Shown here one piece after another: positions 48,003 to 60,279 of a stretch of DNA of 64,000 nucleotides (position 1 is its first letter; every line of letters begins with the position of its first letter). The notes under the pieces are model-generated. The model was given only the letters and a program-made list of their open reading frames with translations. It did no database searches and was not told where the DNA came from. This DNA is from Aspidiotus rigidus (taxonomy: Eukaryota > Arthropoda > Insecta > Hemiptera > Diaspididae): the NCBI GenBank assembly GCA_035079385.1, contig JAVHKY010000013.1, forward strand, positions 3,348,001 to 3,412,000, given 5' to 3'. Position numbers and translations under genes: made by a program.

Positions 48003-50420
48003 TCTGTAAGCGAAAAATTATCTTCAAGTGTATGCAATAGGGCGGCAATAGTTCAGTGGCAAAAGTTACCGCTCAAACACTGATTCTTGGAATCGTTCTA
48101 CATCTTTGAACAGTCAACGTTTGAGCTTTGCGGCAGCTAGAGATCAACGAGAAGGCGATAAATTTTGGATATTAAGTGATAAGGATCTTTTTGTTTTTTT
48201 TTCGTTTAAACGCTTGATCACGAGAGCAACATTCAACAAAGTGTGAAACTTTAAGAAAACACCTCAATAATTGAAGAATGAAACGAATAAAAGGTTTTAA
48301 AACAAACCAGTGAGTACTTTTCTTCGAGTATGTATAATGGCATCAGCTAGGTCTAAAATCGACTGGCTTGGTAAATTTTTCTATGAACTCACAAACAAAA
48401 TCCGCAATCTATCTTCGCACCTAATCAGTAGGAAAAAAAAAGGTCGTATCCTCACATTGTTAACAAATTCAATGAACCAGCTGACAGTGATCTGACGAAA
48501 CTTCTTGGTTCTCATTTTTGTAAATATTGAATGTATATTGAATGATATTTGATATTACAAATTTTTAATACCTAAGTTTAGGTTTTCAGAAAATCAATGT
48601 CGAAAATGAATTATTCGCAGTTTTTGAAAGAAATGGAAATAGGAAAATAATCAAGGAGGTATTTAAGTTTGGCGGTCATTTGACAGCTGTATCGCTATGA
48701 ATAAAAGTAATATAAATCTTGACAATTCGGTAGGTTACAAAATTCTTTGGTGTATAGGTCAATAACAATTGCTAGTAGTACAATTTTAGCAGAACCAATC
48801 AATCTTTAGACCGCACGATTCAAGTTTTTATAGTACATAGCGGCGTAGCTTAGAGTTACCGGTACATATTAAATATAATTACATGAACAATTAATTGATT
48901 CTTATTATTTTAATGTTGATTTCTTTATTTTATATCACTAATGATGTCTTCTTATTCTCGTCAGATACTTCAGTACCCTATCTATCCTCCGGTTTTAGAT
49001 TTTTCTTTTTCAAATAAGTTTGAGTATAAATTCTGATACAATGTAGTATTTTCGTTTGGGCGGACAATAATCGCAGTCAGCTGGGAAACCGGAGAAGACA
49101 AAAAAAAACTTGAAAATCATGTAACTTAGTTTTTTACACTTACGAAATTCTCATGTCAATAAGATTTCCGCATATTTTAGAACCAAAATTCGATTAATAT
49201 CAATTTTCAGACCTATTCCATTATTTAATCATCATGGAGGTACTTTCGTTTTTATTTTTAATGTTAGCTTAGTAAAAAGTCTCCTATACGGTCCTAAATG
49301 ACCGTTGGAGGCTAATGTGCGCGGGCGCGCACTTGAAAGATAAAAAATTAATATTATCTGTAGGCTCGTAAATATACCTATTTTGTTTTTCTTAGCTGTA
49401 TACAATCATCGCATAAAAACACAATATCTTTCTTATTTCCTCCCACAATTCCATATAAAATATTGAACATGAGCAATTTTATAATGAATTGGAAAAACAA
49501 CAACCGGTATTTCTAAATAAATAAATAAATATTAAGGATAAACTTACGAACTACTTCAGGATTTAAGTCGGTGTTTCAAACGAGAAACCCGTGTTTTGTT
49601 TTCATTATTTTCGAAAATTTGTGGCACATAATACGTACCAACGAAAGATGATATTATAGCACAGGCATGGGCAACCTCGCGATCAATTACCGTTCTTTAT
49701 CAGGATAGGGTATCCTAAAGAAGATTATGGTACGCACCTTTGAGGTAAAATAAGCCAAAAAACAAACACAACCAAGATTGGACAAGTAGGTACACATGAA
49801 TCACCTCTAATACTGACAATATTATCCTATCTCATAATTTCAAGAACAAAGAATCTCCCTTCCTTTTAATTTACTATAGTATTGTATTGTCTACAAACAA
49901 ACTAATCCAGTATCCTTCGCATTCATATTTAGACTTCTACTCTTGTGGATGTCTTTTTGAACATCTAGCTATTAAAAAAAAAGTACTTTTCATTAAGAGA
50001 CCTTGAAAGAGTGTTCAGAATCAGAACTGTTTTTATGGTATTTCCAGAGATAGCTTTTCAAGTTCCTCTGTCTTATATTTTTGAAAAACTTGAATATTTT
50101 CGAAAATAAGGATAGAAAAAACACAAGATGAGAACGATGACATGAAAAACGGGCGTTCAGCCGTTTACATATTATGTTTAAAAAAATTTATAGAGTAAGA
50201 GGAATTAAATAAATCAAATCAGCTGATTTCGTCAACACTAGCGCTTCGCGTGAATAAGCGGAAAAACTATGCAGTGATAACCATTCCTCTGAATGAACAT
50301 CGGATTTATTCTTGACGCCTCTTTCATCTGTGCTGTTGACCGTTGATTTTACAGTTTATAGAATTCGATTTCAAACAGTTGTTCTTTGTAATCGACAATG
50401 TGAAAAGTGGAAAAGTTCGT

Positions 50421-50702
50421 GAGATTTTCTCGTCAATTTGTGATTAGGTTTCCATTATTTTAAAATGCTCGTATTCTAATTTAATTCATTCGCTTTCCTT
50501 ACTCGTGAGTTTTGTGTCCACAGATATACGGTTCGTGTTTGTTCTTCGTTGTCAATCATGATAAGAGTTCGCCTTCGGTGATTTTTTCGAATATCGTTGG
50601 GACCGTAATTAGTTTTTATTACGTCCAAGGGTTGTAGTTATATTCACCGTTTTATTATTGCCCTCTTTTTTTTTAATCATTACGAAAAGTTATCGAAGAA
50701 TC
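50421..50702 (+). promoter_or_regulatory. Probable 5' UTR and proximal promoter of the kinesin-13 gene
   Basis: Immediately upstream of the ATG at 50703, whose context (ATC before, G after; A at -3) is a good initiation site. No TATA box or initiator can be named with confidence. The extent is a guess. Confidence 0.25.
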
Positions 50703-50763
50703 ATGGAAGACGAATTCAGCGCAATAAAAGCAGGCATAACAGTGGACATAAAACGCACAGATG
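50703..50763 (+). CDS. Klp10A: Kinesin-13 (KIF2A/Klp10A-like), first coding exon
   Basis: ATG at 50703 opens MEDEFSAIKAGITVDIKRTD plus the first G of the next codon, then donor GTGAGT at 50764. The pattern I..G..V.IKR.DG matches the N-terminus of kinesin-13 proteins (KIF2A, Klp10A), microtubule depolymerases acting at spindle poles and plus ends; the family continues with an (R/I)VH segment after an intron here. The motor domain is far downstream and absent from the window. I searched the plus strand to 64000 for a phase-compatible exon starting R-V-H or containing GETKGKE and found none, so intron 1 is at least 13.2 kb. Only about 20 residues support the call. Confidence 0.75.
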
Positions 50764-52692
50764 GTGAGTATTTTACAGATAGTGTACGACTAGGAGAGTA
50801 ACGAACATATTGATGCATTTTAAATGATAATCATTCTCTTCCTGTTTCAAACTACGCGAACATTTCGTTGAATCAGATGAGTCCGAAAAGTATCGAATCA
50901 GAGCTCGCCCGATTTATGTTTATTATCTTGTCAATAGTGATTCACGAAATTAGTTGTACTTCAGAGGGGTGTCTAACCGTAGGAACGTCGTGAGCCGGCA
51001 TAGTCTCGAAATACTCAGTTTCTTCGTTCATGTTACATCCTGAGTCATCAGGTGGAGTCTTTCGGTCCGTCCACGATTACAGACGTCGATAATTTATTTT
51101 TGTTCTTTTTCTGTTGTACCACATTAAAATTTTTCCGCACTTCTCACATCTGTAGCAAAGTGGTTGGCTTGAAATGAATCATGCGAGTCGTCGATGATTT
51201 TCTGTATCGTCGCAATTCGTATTCTTATGTCCTCGAATTGGGTATTTCAGACGAAAAATTTGTATTTTTGGAGTCATTTACGAGAGGTTGTGAAGCGAAG
51301 CAATATTTCGAAGGTTCATCAGTATCGTCGTATTCAGAACACCATCTCGCTGTCCAGAGAAGTTCTTAGTAGGTACTCCATTCGATAAAAGTTTTTCGAT
51401 TGGTTAGTTTCTATCGTTGATTAGTTGCTCGAATAATCGTATTCGAAGAAAATTTTACGGAAAAGAATTTTCTCTTATCACAATGTTGTACTTGCATTAT
51501 CACACCTTATTCGATAATTTCATAATCAAATTGTTTTTTAAACCTCAAATATTAGCTACCGTAGTACTTATTATTCCTTGTACGTACTTTTCATGTGCAG
51601 TTGTTCCTGATTAGACGTATCTTTGCTGGGATCAACTTACCTTAGCTGTGATATCTTTCGGTAATTAGTATGCCCCTATGATCGAAAGGCGTCGTAGCCT
51701 ACACCGATTAATAGTGAATCGTAGTGAGATGAGTTCAAAGGTCTTGTGCGCTTTTCGTTGAAACGTTAACGGAACGAACCTCTGAGCAAAGCCGTCATAA
51801 TTACTACTTTGATAGTTCGAATAGAAAGGCGATTCTAGCGCAAAGCACTTAAAATTTTTATAATGCTTGTTGACGAAATACGGTGAACGTTGCTTGTGAG
51901 AGGTAATGAGAAAGAAATTTAGGGAAAGTAGGTAGCTGGAATTTATACTCGGTTGAGCTAGCGGCAAAGTAAGAGATTTGTGCTCCGTTGTGATCAGTGG
52001 CCGTTTCTCGCAGGTATTTTGGCGAACGTTTTATTTCTTCATGTGCCTAAAATTTTCATTTCCCTCTTCCGAATCCTGGATGACGGTCTGTATTCTTTCA
52101 ATATCACGGAAATTCAAATCGATAGTCTTAATGTTAAATATTTAAATAAAGTTCTACCAGACTCAGTGTAAACATGTTCTAGAATTGAATCTCTGTATGT
52201 TTGATAGTAGAGAATTTCCGAGTTGATATTGTTCGTAAGTCGATTTAAGTACCATTGTGCACCTGGGTTCAAAATTATCATCCAGCGCTCCCAATGCGTG
52301 TTTCATTTTTCCATCATCTTTAATTAATCATCGTACCTTGACTGATTAGATTGCACTGTTTGAATAGTTCTAGAGGAAAATTCTTGTTTTGACTTTATGC
52401 ATCAATAAAATATCACGATTAGTTTTCATCTTTTCATCATCCCATGGTATAATTGAAGTGTAATTCGATCTAGTCTAATTTAGAATAAACTCTACAAATT
52501 ACGTTACTAAAACTTTAGAAATAAAAATAATAAATAATAAGTTTTGGAAAGAAGACGTGAGGGTAAATTATTGATAAAGATATTTACTCTGAAGTGGTTG
52601 ATTTTTGACCGGATTTCCTTGAGTCAGTAGCATAAGGTAAATTCCGATCTTTTCTTTTTCTTCTTCCTTTCTTAATTAGATACGAAAAAGTT

Positions 52693-52990
52693 GCAATTTT
52701 CTGGCGGTGCTACACAAATGAAGATCATGTTGAGAGAGAGCCTAGTCCAACCCTAGATAAGCCTAGTATAACCTAGATGTGTAAGTTTAGTGTAAGTGTA
52801 AAAGCACCATACTAGACCATACTAGGCCTTATACGGAATACTAGGATCCACATACAGCTCCAGTAAACCTGATATACAGGTCTAGTATATTCATATTTAA
52901 GCCTAGTATAGAGCTAGCAGGGAAGTACCGTAGTATAATTATCCCATACTATGGAGGCCTCAGAAATCCCAGTACCTAGCTAGATTATAA
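52693..52990 (+). repeat. Mosaic repeat fragment with CCTAGTATA cluster
   Basis: Opens with TTTTCTGGCGGTGCTACACAAATGAAGATCA, the start of the mosaic repeat, then diverges into about ten short words such as GCCTAGTATA, CATACTAGGCC, GGTCTAGTATA and AAGCCTAGT. Similar words occur at 7130-7260 in copy A and near 28970 in copy C. Confidence 0.65.
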
Positions 52991-53705
52991 GCCTAGTTTG
53001 AGAATTCGTAGTAATATAAAAAGGAGGAGAAGAAGATTTGGAGTAATTTTGATCATGGAGCAATGTAACATCAAGAGGATCTTTAAGAAATTTCAACAAA
53101 AGGATTGATTTCAGTCGATCATCGAAGATCTCCGTCTCATAAAATAGTCTCCCAGATCAGCTAACCTTAATTAATTCAGTTAACGAAAGAGACCCCGTTT
53201 GCTGCGAATGATGTAAATTCGGGGTGTTTACTGGTCAATTAAATCAAGTAAAAGTCAAGTATTTGATAAAAGGTCAAGTAATCAAGTAGAAGTCGAGTAT
53301 TTTCATTAACGGTCAAGTAAAAATGATGAAAATGACGAAAAATTTTGAGAAAAACAAAAGAAAAAAATAGTATTATTTTAACCTTTGAACCAATTTAAAC
53401 CTTTTTTCTTATGCTTGTTGACTCAAAAAAAGGAGAATTTTCTTTCAGTAAACACCCTGGAATTATGATTTTTTTTTTCTTAAATTTTACCCTTCATGAA
53501 TTTGTTCATTTTCCCCCTCATGAATAGTCTTCTTTTCTGATATTCGATATTATGTACGTTTGAGATCCTAATGTCGAGATATTTTGAATTCCGACTTTTC
53601 ACCTCGGCTCCTGTCCATTATTCTTCAATTATTAAAATACCTTAATAGAATGTGGCTATTTTTATTGGGTCAAAGGTTCCAAATTGAATTTTAGACCTAA
53701 GAATA

Positions 53706-54197
53706 ATGAACATGACCATAAATAGTAGTTATTTATACTTTTCGTTGCCCTACATAGGCCAAAGCAGTCACATCATTAAAAAATCCTTGTCCTCTCTGGA
53801 TAACAAAATTCGCATCTCTTTCGGTAGTCACAACACTATGTACCAAAAATTCTTTTCGAAAACTAAAGACAAAATCCCTCCCTCATTAAACTCTGGTATT
53901 GTGTACAGGATTCCCTGCTCTAGCTGTCCTCTAGTTTACGTGGGGGAGACGTCTCAACTTCTTAAGAAGAGAATCTCCCAACACGAAACCGATGTAAAGG
54001 AAGGCAATGGTGTCACTGCTTTGGCTCAACACACTTTAAATACTACTCATCTTTTTGATTTTAAAAGTCATGACATTGTAGCCCGCGAAAATAATAATAA
54101 GAAGAGGCAGATTCGTAACAATACTGTGAATTTTAAAACTGATATAAACGGACTTTCATGTGTCTACAAGTCGCTGATTCTGAATCATACTAAGTAG
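53706..54197 (+). pseudogene. Penelope-like retroelement fragment: GIY-YIG endonuclease
   Basis: A 163-codon frame ending at TAG 54195-54197 carries LPYIGQSSHIIKK, then SGIVYRIPCSSCPLVYVGET, then LKKRISQHETDV. That order (Cys pair, GIVY and YVG core, Arg and His-Glu of the catalytic helix) is the GIY-YIG endonuclease that follows reverse transcriptase in Penelope-like elements. The C-terminal CVYKSLILNHTK is also typical. An in-frame TGA lies upstream near 53686 and no reverse transcriptase is seen, so the copy is 5'-truncated. The frame itself is intact, suggesting a fairly recent insertion. The TAG is followed by the family-type 3' sequence with a hammerhead-like hairpin. Confidence 0.88.
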
Positions 54198-54245
54198 TTT
54201 TTTCTCACCTCTTTTATGTGTACATTTTTGTATTCCTTTTAGTCT

Positions 54246-54290
54246 CGACCCTGATGAAGTCGCGTGATGCGACGGAACGTCGGTCTCGTA
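54246..54290 (+). ncRNA. Hammerhead-ribozyme-like hairpin downstream of the Penelope-like ORF
   Basis: GACC, then the core strand CTGATGA (54251-54257), then a perfect stem GTCGC/GCGAC with a GTGAT loop (54259-54273), then GGAAC, GTC and GGTC. GACC and GGTC can pair as stem I, with GTC as the cleavage triplet. The second core strand reads GGAAC rather than GAAA and an extra A follows CTGATGA, so activity is doubtful. Hammerhead motifs are known in Penelope-like elements, which supports the reading. Confidence 0.5.
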
Positions 54291-57200
54291 AACAAATAAA
54301 AGTGATATTTAGTGCCGATTTTCCCGTTTTTCTTTTTCAAAGGTATCTTGTTTTCAGCTTGAGAGGACAAGACTCAGAATGTATTTATGACTGGGATGGC
54401 GTTTTATCAAAGATCACAATACATAATTAATGCTCATATAGAAAACATCGCTCCGCCTTCTAGTTTTAAGGACTGATGATTTGAAGGCGAGCGTGTGGTG
54501 ACTGCATTCAGAAAAAGATACTTAGCACATAGGCCTACTCGCACACTTACTGAACTTCCATCAACTTTATCATTTATTTCTTATTTAACACTTATGACTT
54601 CTCTGTGTAGAAAGTTGAAATTCAAAATGTGCTCTTGTAATTTGATCTGGTGTGCCGAAGCGGTAAGAATTTGGTTGATTGTTTGATTCGCTCCGTTGTC
54701 GTCGTCGAAACTAGGAGACCGCTCAAGAAATGCGGATGGATACCAGTTAACGATTTGTTGTAGGTAGAGGAAACCTTGACAAGTTGGCGCATTAGTAGGA
54801 GGAGGTTTAATTTGATATAAAAATTTTGTGAAGTACTTACCGCATCGTGTTCTTACGAATGCGGATTATGTTTAAAAGTGTGTGTTTCTAGATTTTTTTT
54901 TTTTTTTTCAAAAACCAAGAGCGAGGCGGAAACGTCGTGGTGTTTGTTTAGTCATAGATATACAAGTTTGATGGAAGGAATCTCGAAAAGCACATACGTA
55001 GTTGCTCGCAATTATGTGTCTGTTTTTCGACTAGATAGAATCTGTTTTGCTGAACGAGCGAATATCTTTGTATAATGTAAATTGTGGGTAGGTCTCGACG
55101 CAGTATGAGAGTATGAGCAGAAGAGAACGCGTGCAATTTGAACTTATATGTGATAGAGTAACGTACAAGAAGCAAAAATCCATCAGCGTATGGTATACTT
55201 CAATACATTTGTATAGGCGATTTAATTATTCATTTTTCTTTCTTAGGTCGTGTTGGAAGGCTTCCAAGTTACCACTGCACTGTTTTTTTTCTCTCCTTTC
55301 TAAATCGGAAACGAATAAAAATAAAAAGAAGTTATCTGATAACTGTAATCGTTCATATACAGTTCTATCCTCGTCTTGCATTATATTTTAGGTTATGGCC
55401 AAGGTTTGAATCATGCGCCACAATTGTAGTATTGTGGTACACGGGTATAGTTGTTTTGATATTCACATCTACAATTGCAAGTTGATTTGAATAAGCAACC
55501 TTGAGAGATCGATGATGGAGAAATGAGTGCGCAGCGTGCATTTCCTTTTCGAATTTCTTGTTTTTCTGTTTCTTATCCAAGTGGTTTTTGCCGTTATTGT
55601 CTACAGTGTCTCCTGCATCGTATACCTGACACGCCATAAGTTGTGTAATAATATCACGTGGAATGATGCGTACGAAATTGATATTGAACGACACATGACG
55701 TTGAACCATTGAGAAGCTTTTTTTGTCAAGGAAAAAAAGTTCCCTCCGCTAATTTTAATTTTAAATAGCCTTGATATGATGATGAGTATGGCATAGAATT
55801 GTACGAAATGTTTGGATTAGCCTTTTCATGCGTTTGCAAGATCCGTAGTCCGCGTTACTTTCATTAAACTTTTATGCATAATTTTGATTTTTCAAAAAAT
55901 CGCTTAAATCTGATGATATCTTGATGAGGTGAAAATTATTCCTTTACCTTGGTCTCATTTTTGTGATTATAGCGAACCTTCTGGGTATTTTCTTGAGGGG
56001 CGAACTAACTCTGTCACTTTTCTCAAGTATTCTAATTAAGGGAAAAATAGATTATATTACATATTTCTTTTTACTCCCCCTGAGTGGTGAAGTAGGAGTA
56101 AAGGTTAAAATTGAGAAGATAATCTGGGGTCAGCGTCATTTTTGAAAACTGAGAGCCTTGAAAGTCGGTTTTTCTGAAAGATCTAAACAGCTTCCGAAAG
56201 GCGTGCCTCGGAGCAGGAGCTCAATTTTGTATCCTCGATCCGAAAAAATGAGAGAGGAGCCACTCTGTTGGCTCTTTTGGGAATCGGTTTCCCACCTTCA
56301 TACCATGGGGAATGAATAAGATTTGATATGATTATCATTGTTAGTGATGGCAATTGTCTATTCCGAGCAATTTCTTCTTATTACAATATTAAAATCGATG
56401 AGTGACACCGACGCCGGCAAAGTAAATTAAATCCATGAGCTCCGACTCCGATATAATTTTGTATGAAAGAAGGAGGTGGGACGAACCGCTACGATGTCAA
56501 TCCTATCAACGAGTCACTATCTCAGTGACTTGGTCACTATTTGTCACTATTGACCCGAAATAGTCACTATTGGTCACTGTTTCTATGAAATGAAGAACAA
56601 AGGGGAGAGGGGGGGGGAGAAAACATAATGAAGTAAATAACAAGTGCATTAAGAACAATATTTTAGAATAAGTTGCCGCGTTTCCTCGTAAGCTCAAGCG
56701 AATCCTCCTTTCCTCAGGAGTAATTTTTTCCGAATCTAAAAAATCACCCATTAACCTTGAGTTTTACTGTTCGCCAAAAACAAATATCATCTTTCTTCTC
56801 CTCTTACCAAGTATGGAAGGTGGAATGCGTTCAATTTCACGAGAAGACGCGGGAACAGATTCATTGTTACGCTTCTCAAGCTAGCGCCAGAAGGTACGTT
56901 TGAGCCCGCGGTGACCTATTATCTTCTTACCCAGGGGATCAACGTACTTCCCATTCTACGAAGCTGCTTGTACGTCCTCTTCAAACTCCTTCCTCTGTGG
57001 TTTAAAAGGAAGAAGACAAAGAACGCCACCTCTTATTCAGTGGATCAGTATGATGATGCAAGAGAAGAAAGACACACCTATACTTCAATATTTTTCTCGG
57101 AAGGGAAAATTCGTAGGAATTCTTTCAAGTACCGTGATCGTTTTGCTACTATATTGAACAAGTCAAGTCTTGGGCTCAGATGATTGATTGTGAGCCCGTA

Positions 57201-57292
57201 GTGTATTATTTTCATCAACTCTTATAGGCTGAAAGAGAGCAAATTGAGGAGTCAAAATAATTAGGTGTCATTCGCGACTCAACTTACCCAAC

Positions 57293-57480
57293 AGCCTGCC
57301 ATACACGAGCAGATTTTTGACGGATTTTTCAACGGATTTCGTTCGCTCCGCCTACTTATCCGTCACTGCTGTTTGTGGGTAAGCGGATGAAACGCGTATC
57401 TTTCAGTCTAGTCTGAAGGATCGCGGATCTGTTCCGCGGATTGGAAATCCGTTCAAAAATCCGCCCGTGTATGGCACGCT
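57293..57480. mobile_element. Short TIR element (GCCATACACGGGC), 188 bp
   Basis: Left AGCCTGCCATACACGAGCAG and right, complemented, AGCGTGCCATACACGGGCGG continue inward as ATTTTTGA(A)CGGATTT on both sides, about 35 bp of near-perfect inversion. The interior repeats CGGAT words. No target duplication could be read with confidence, so the superfamily is open. It is non-coding. Confidence 0.8.
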
Positions 57481-60279
57481 ATTGTCAGTCCCTTTTCGTT
57501 TGTGAATAAAAAGACTAATGAAAAACGTCTTGTCTTGATAATTTTCAAAACGAACAACAAAATTTCCAGAATTACAAAAATTACGGAAAAAATGTTATGG
57601 AAGTACAAAATCAGGAATTTGCAGAGCAGGCACCAGCGTCGCATCATCGAATCTTACATATGAAGGTCCCGTGTTTATCACAATACAGTGTTAAAAATGA
57701 TCAGGACACACGCGATACTGCTGTGCTTCTTTCTAGCCGAGGTTCATTTAATTGGCCTGTATGTGGTTTCAAAACATTAGTCCCTTTTTTTCAATTTCCA
57801 TGACGTAGTAGTGATCTCCAATATCCGAGGCTGTTTGTGCTCTTTTTTTCAGTAAGTCTTTTGATCGGATGATTATCAGCCAAGAAAGATGTGTAGCTCC
57901 ATATCACCTTTCCCGATTGAGTTGATGATTGGTGTGCATTTGAATGAGCTATCGAGTGCTCTGCTGTACCATACTTAGTTTCGCTCCTTTGCTGATCATT
58001 TCCCTTGTGCCTTCATTATGTTCAACCCCTGTCTCTCTAATTATTTATTATAGGTCAACTACTAGGAAACTGCAGTCCAGAAATTTATCGTTTCTCCTGA
58101 AAATATTAATCGAGCTGTGTCAGTCAATTAGGAGTTGGGTAACAACCGCCATTGCTTTCAGCAATTTTCTTTCTCAAGTGCTGTATTCAATTACTAGTAT
58201 TGCTGATGTTCATGGTAGGTATGATAGTATTAACTTCACTTGAAGTCATTTTTTGAAGTCTCTATTCGGCCACTTTTTTCTCCTCTCCAAGGCACTAGTT
58301 AGTCACTTTTTTTCAATGCTCAGTGTTGGTAGGCCTGAAGTGGGAAGAACCCCTACGATGTTGATTGATCTTGATATTCTCAAGAACGGTATATTTTTTC
58401 CAGCGGAGTGAAGAATAAGAATACCTGCACTGGCAGTGGAAGTATTCTTTCAGTCAACAAGGTGAGCAGCGAAGTGAGAACGCTCAGTGGTATGATTCCC
58501 AAAAGGCTGATCCGCGAACCAGAGTCGGTTTTCGGCCTATTAGGCCCAAGCAGACTGTGTGGTAATCCAAGCCCACAAGTTTATCTGGATGCCAAATTCA
58601 CAAATGTGGCCAGAAACCCGTGGGAAAATGAGCTCGTAATATGTTTTGCTCGTACTTATGGCTTATGTATTCAACCTGTGTATCTAGGACTAATGTAGCA
58701 TAAGGAAGAGAGAGATAACAAAGAATATCACCGAGAGTATTGACATTTTCTTGGAAGGGCGCGCTGAAAGTGTGTAAAAATCTGTATGTTCAAGTATTGC
58801 TGTTTCGCTGGTGTTGCTCGCACTCCATAGTATAATTGCGAGAAACGGTGGACCGTATTATTCACCGTGCTCTATTCAGTATTGTGCATAGGCCATGGGG
58901 TCGATTATTACACCGCGTACCGATACGGCGCGGCGCGTAGTTCACGCGGAATAACGATTCGTGCTGCACGATTACGTAATAGGACAGAAGGCATTCGCTT
59001 CAAAGATTAGGGAATTTTTCTGAAGCGAAGCGTATCCGTTGATGATGGTTGCGTGTTCCCATCCTTAGCTCAGTCGTGTATAAGGTTTGGTCAAAATCAC
59101 CAGTCCAACAAACTGTAATAAAAAATAAAATAAAAAAAGGTATACTTTTAACTAAAAAAAAATATTTTCATGTCGTTACACGAGTGAGCATACGGAGCAC
59201 TTTTTTACCGTAAGCATTCATTATATTCTCGTCTCGAAAACATGTGATCGCGTTCTCGTGTACCAGTGACATAAGCGGAAACGCAGAAGAAGTAGATTAC
59301 GACTTTTAGAAGCTTTACGATTCCCATCAACAACGCTCATGATGTACAACTTTTTCGTTTCCCAATCGTTCATCATCAGCTCGCTTCGTAAATTATATAC
59401 ATTACGATATTGTTAACAGACACATGTATATGGGTTGCATTCTTGCGCGAAAAATAATTCGCGAATTCCACGAATAAGGCCTGATTGGAGAATGTGTTTT
59501 TCTCCTATATGTACAGTACCTTGTTGTGCTATATATTTTATGACCAGGACGTACACTTGCACCGAAGAAACCAATAAACGAAGGGGAGATAGCGTTCGTT
59601 CTTATGTGCATACCAGGTACAAGGAAACACTCCTTACACAATATTAAACGCGCACAAACTGAGCGAGCGTATAGCAGTATTTATAGCGAGCCTTTAGTTC
59701 CACAAAAGTCAACCACCTATTAGAATGAATCGGAAATATACGAACTAACTCTAGAATAAGTACCGATAGAGTTGTTCCACTTAATTCGCTTTTCCGAACG
59801 TCACTTCTCGAAATTCTGGCCCCTTTTGTACACCTTTCGTATCGTTGGTATGTTTTTAATTCGAGAATTCGTTGTAATACCACAGGCTTGTGAAATAGAA
59901 CGTAATAACTTGGGGGGAAAAAAGAAAAAATAATAACATTCTCACGCATAAATTTAGAAAACACGCGAAAATGTTGACAGTAAGTCGTTAGTGTCAGAAG
60001 AGTCAGTTAAAGTACGTAGAGGCGCGCCGAATTTGATTAAAGAACGATTTATTTTGAAATGATTGACCCTTCTGTAATGAAGTACATTAAAATTTTCGAG
60101 TGCCAGTTACTTTGCGACCTACCTCGGAGAAAAGTTTATGTGTAAATTATGTGCGAGTCCACAATTACCCTTTGACAGTTTTAGATTGGTAGAGCCTGAT
60201 TCTTTGGGAAACAAAAGTACAACAAAAGATCAGCCGGCTATTCTGAAGATACGGACATTGCAGTTTTGAAAAACTAGAG

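Larger units (their letters stand above)
44061..50420. other. Intergenic gap between the two divergent genes
   Basis: Contains the short repeats at 44690-44970, the tRNA-Ser-like sequence at 45295-45364, a T-run of about 21 at 45720, and the 120-bp hAT-type element at 47883-48002. The rest, notably 46-47.8 and 48.1-50.4 kb, is very AT-rich with no recognised exon, RNA or repeat. Confidence 0.7.

Noticed and set aside
48028..48100. Possible second tRNA-like sequence (GGCAATAGTTCAGTGGC...)
   Set aside because: An A-box-like phrase is present but there is no B-box at the right distance and no paired arms.
48310..48495. 60-codon plus frame in the intergenic gap
   Set aside because: Short, AT-rich and without any signature; indistinguishable from chance.
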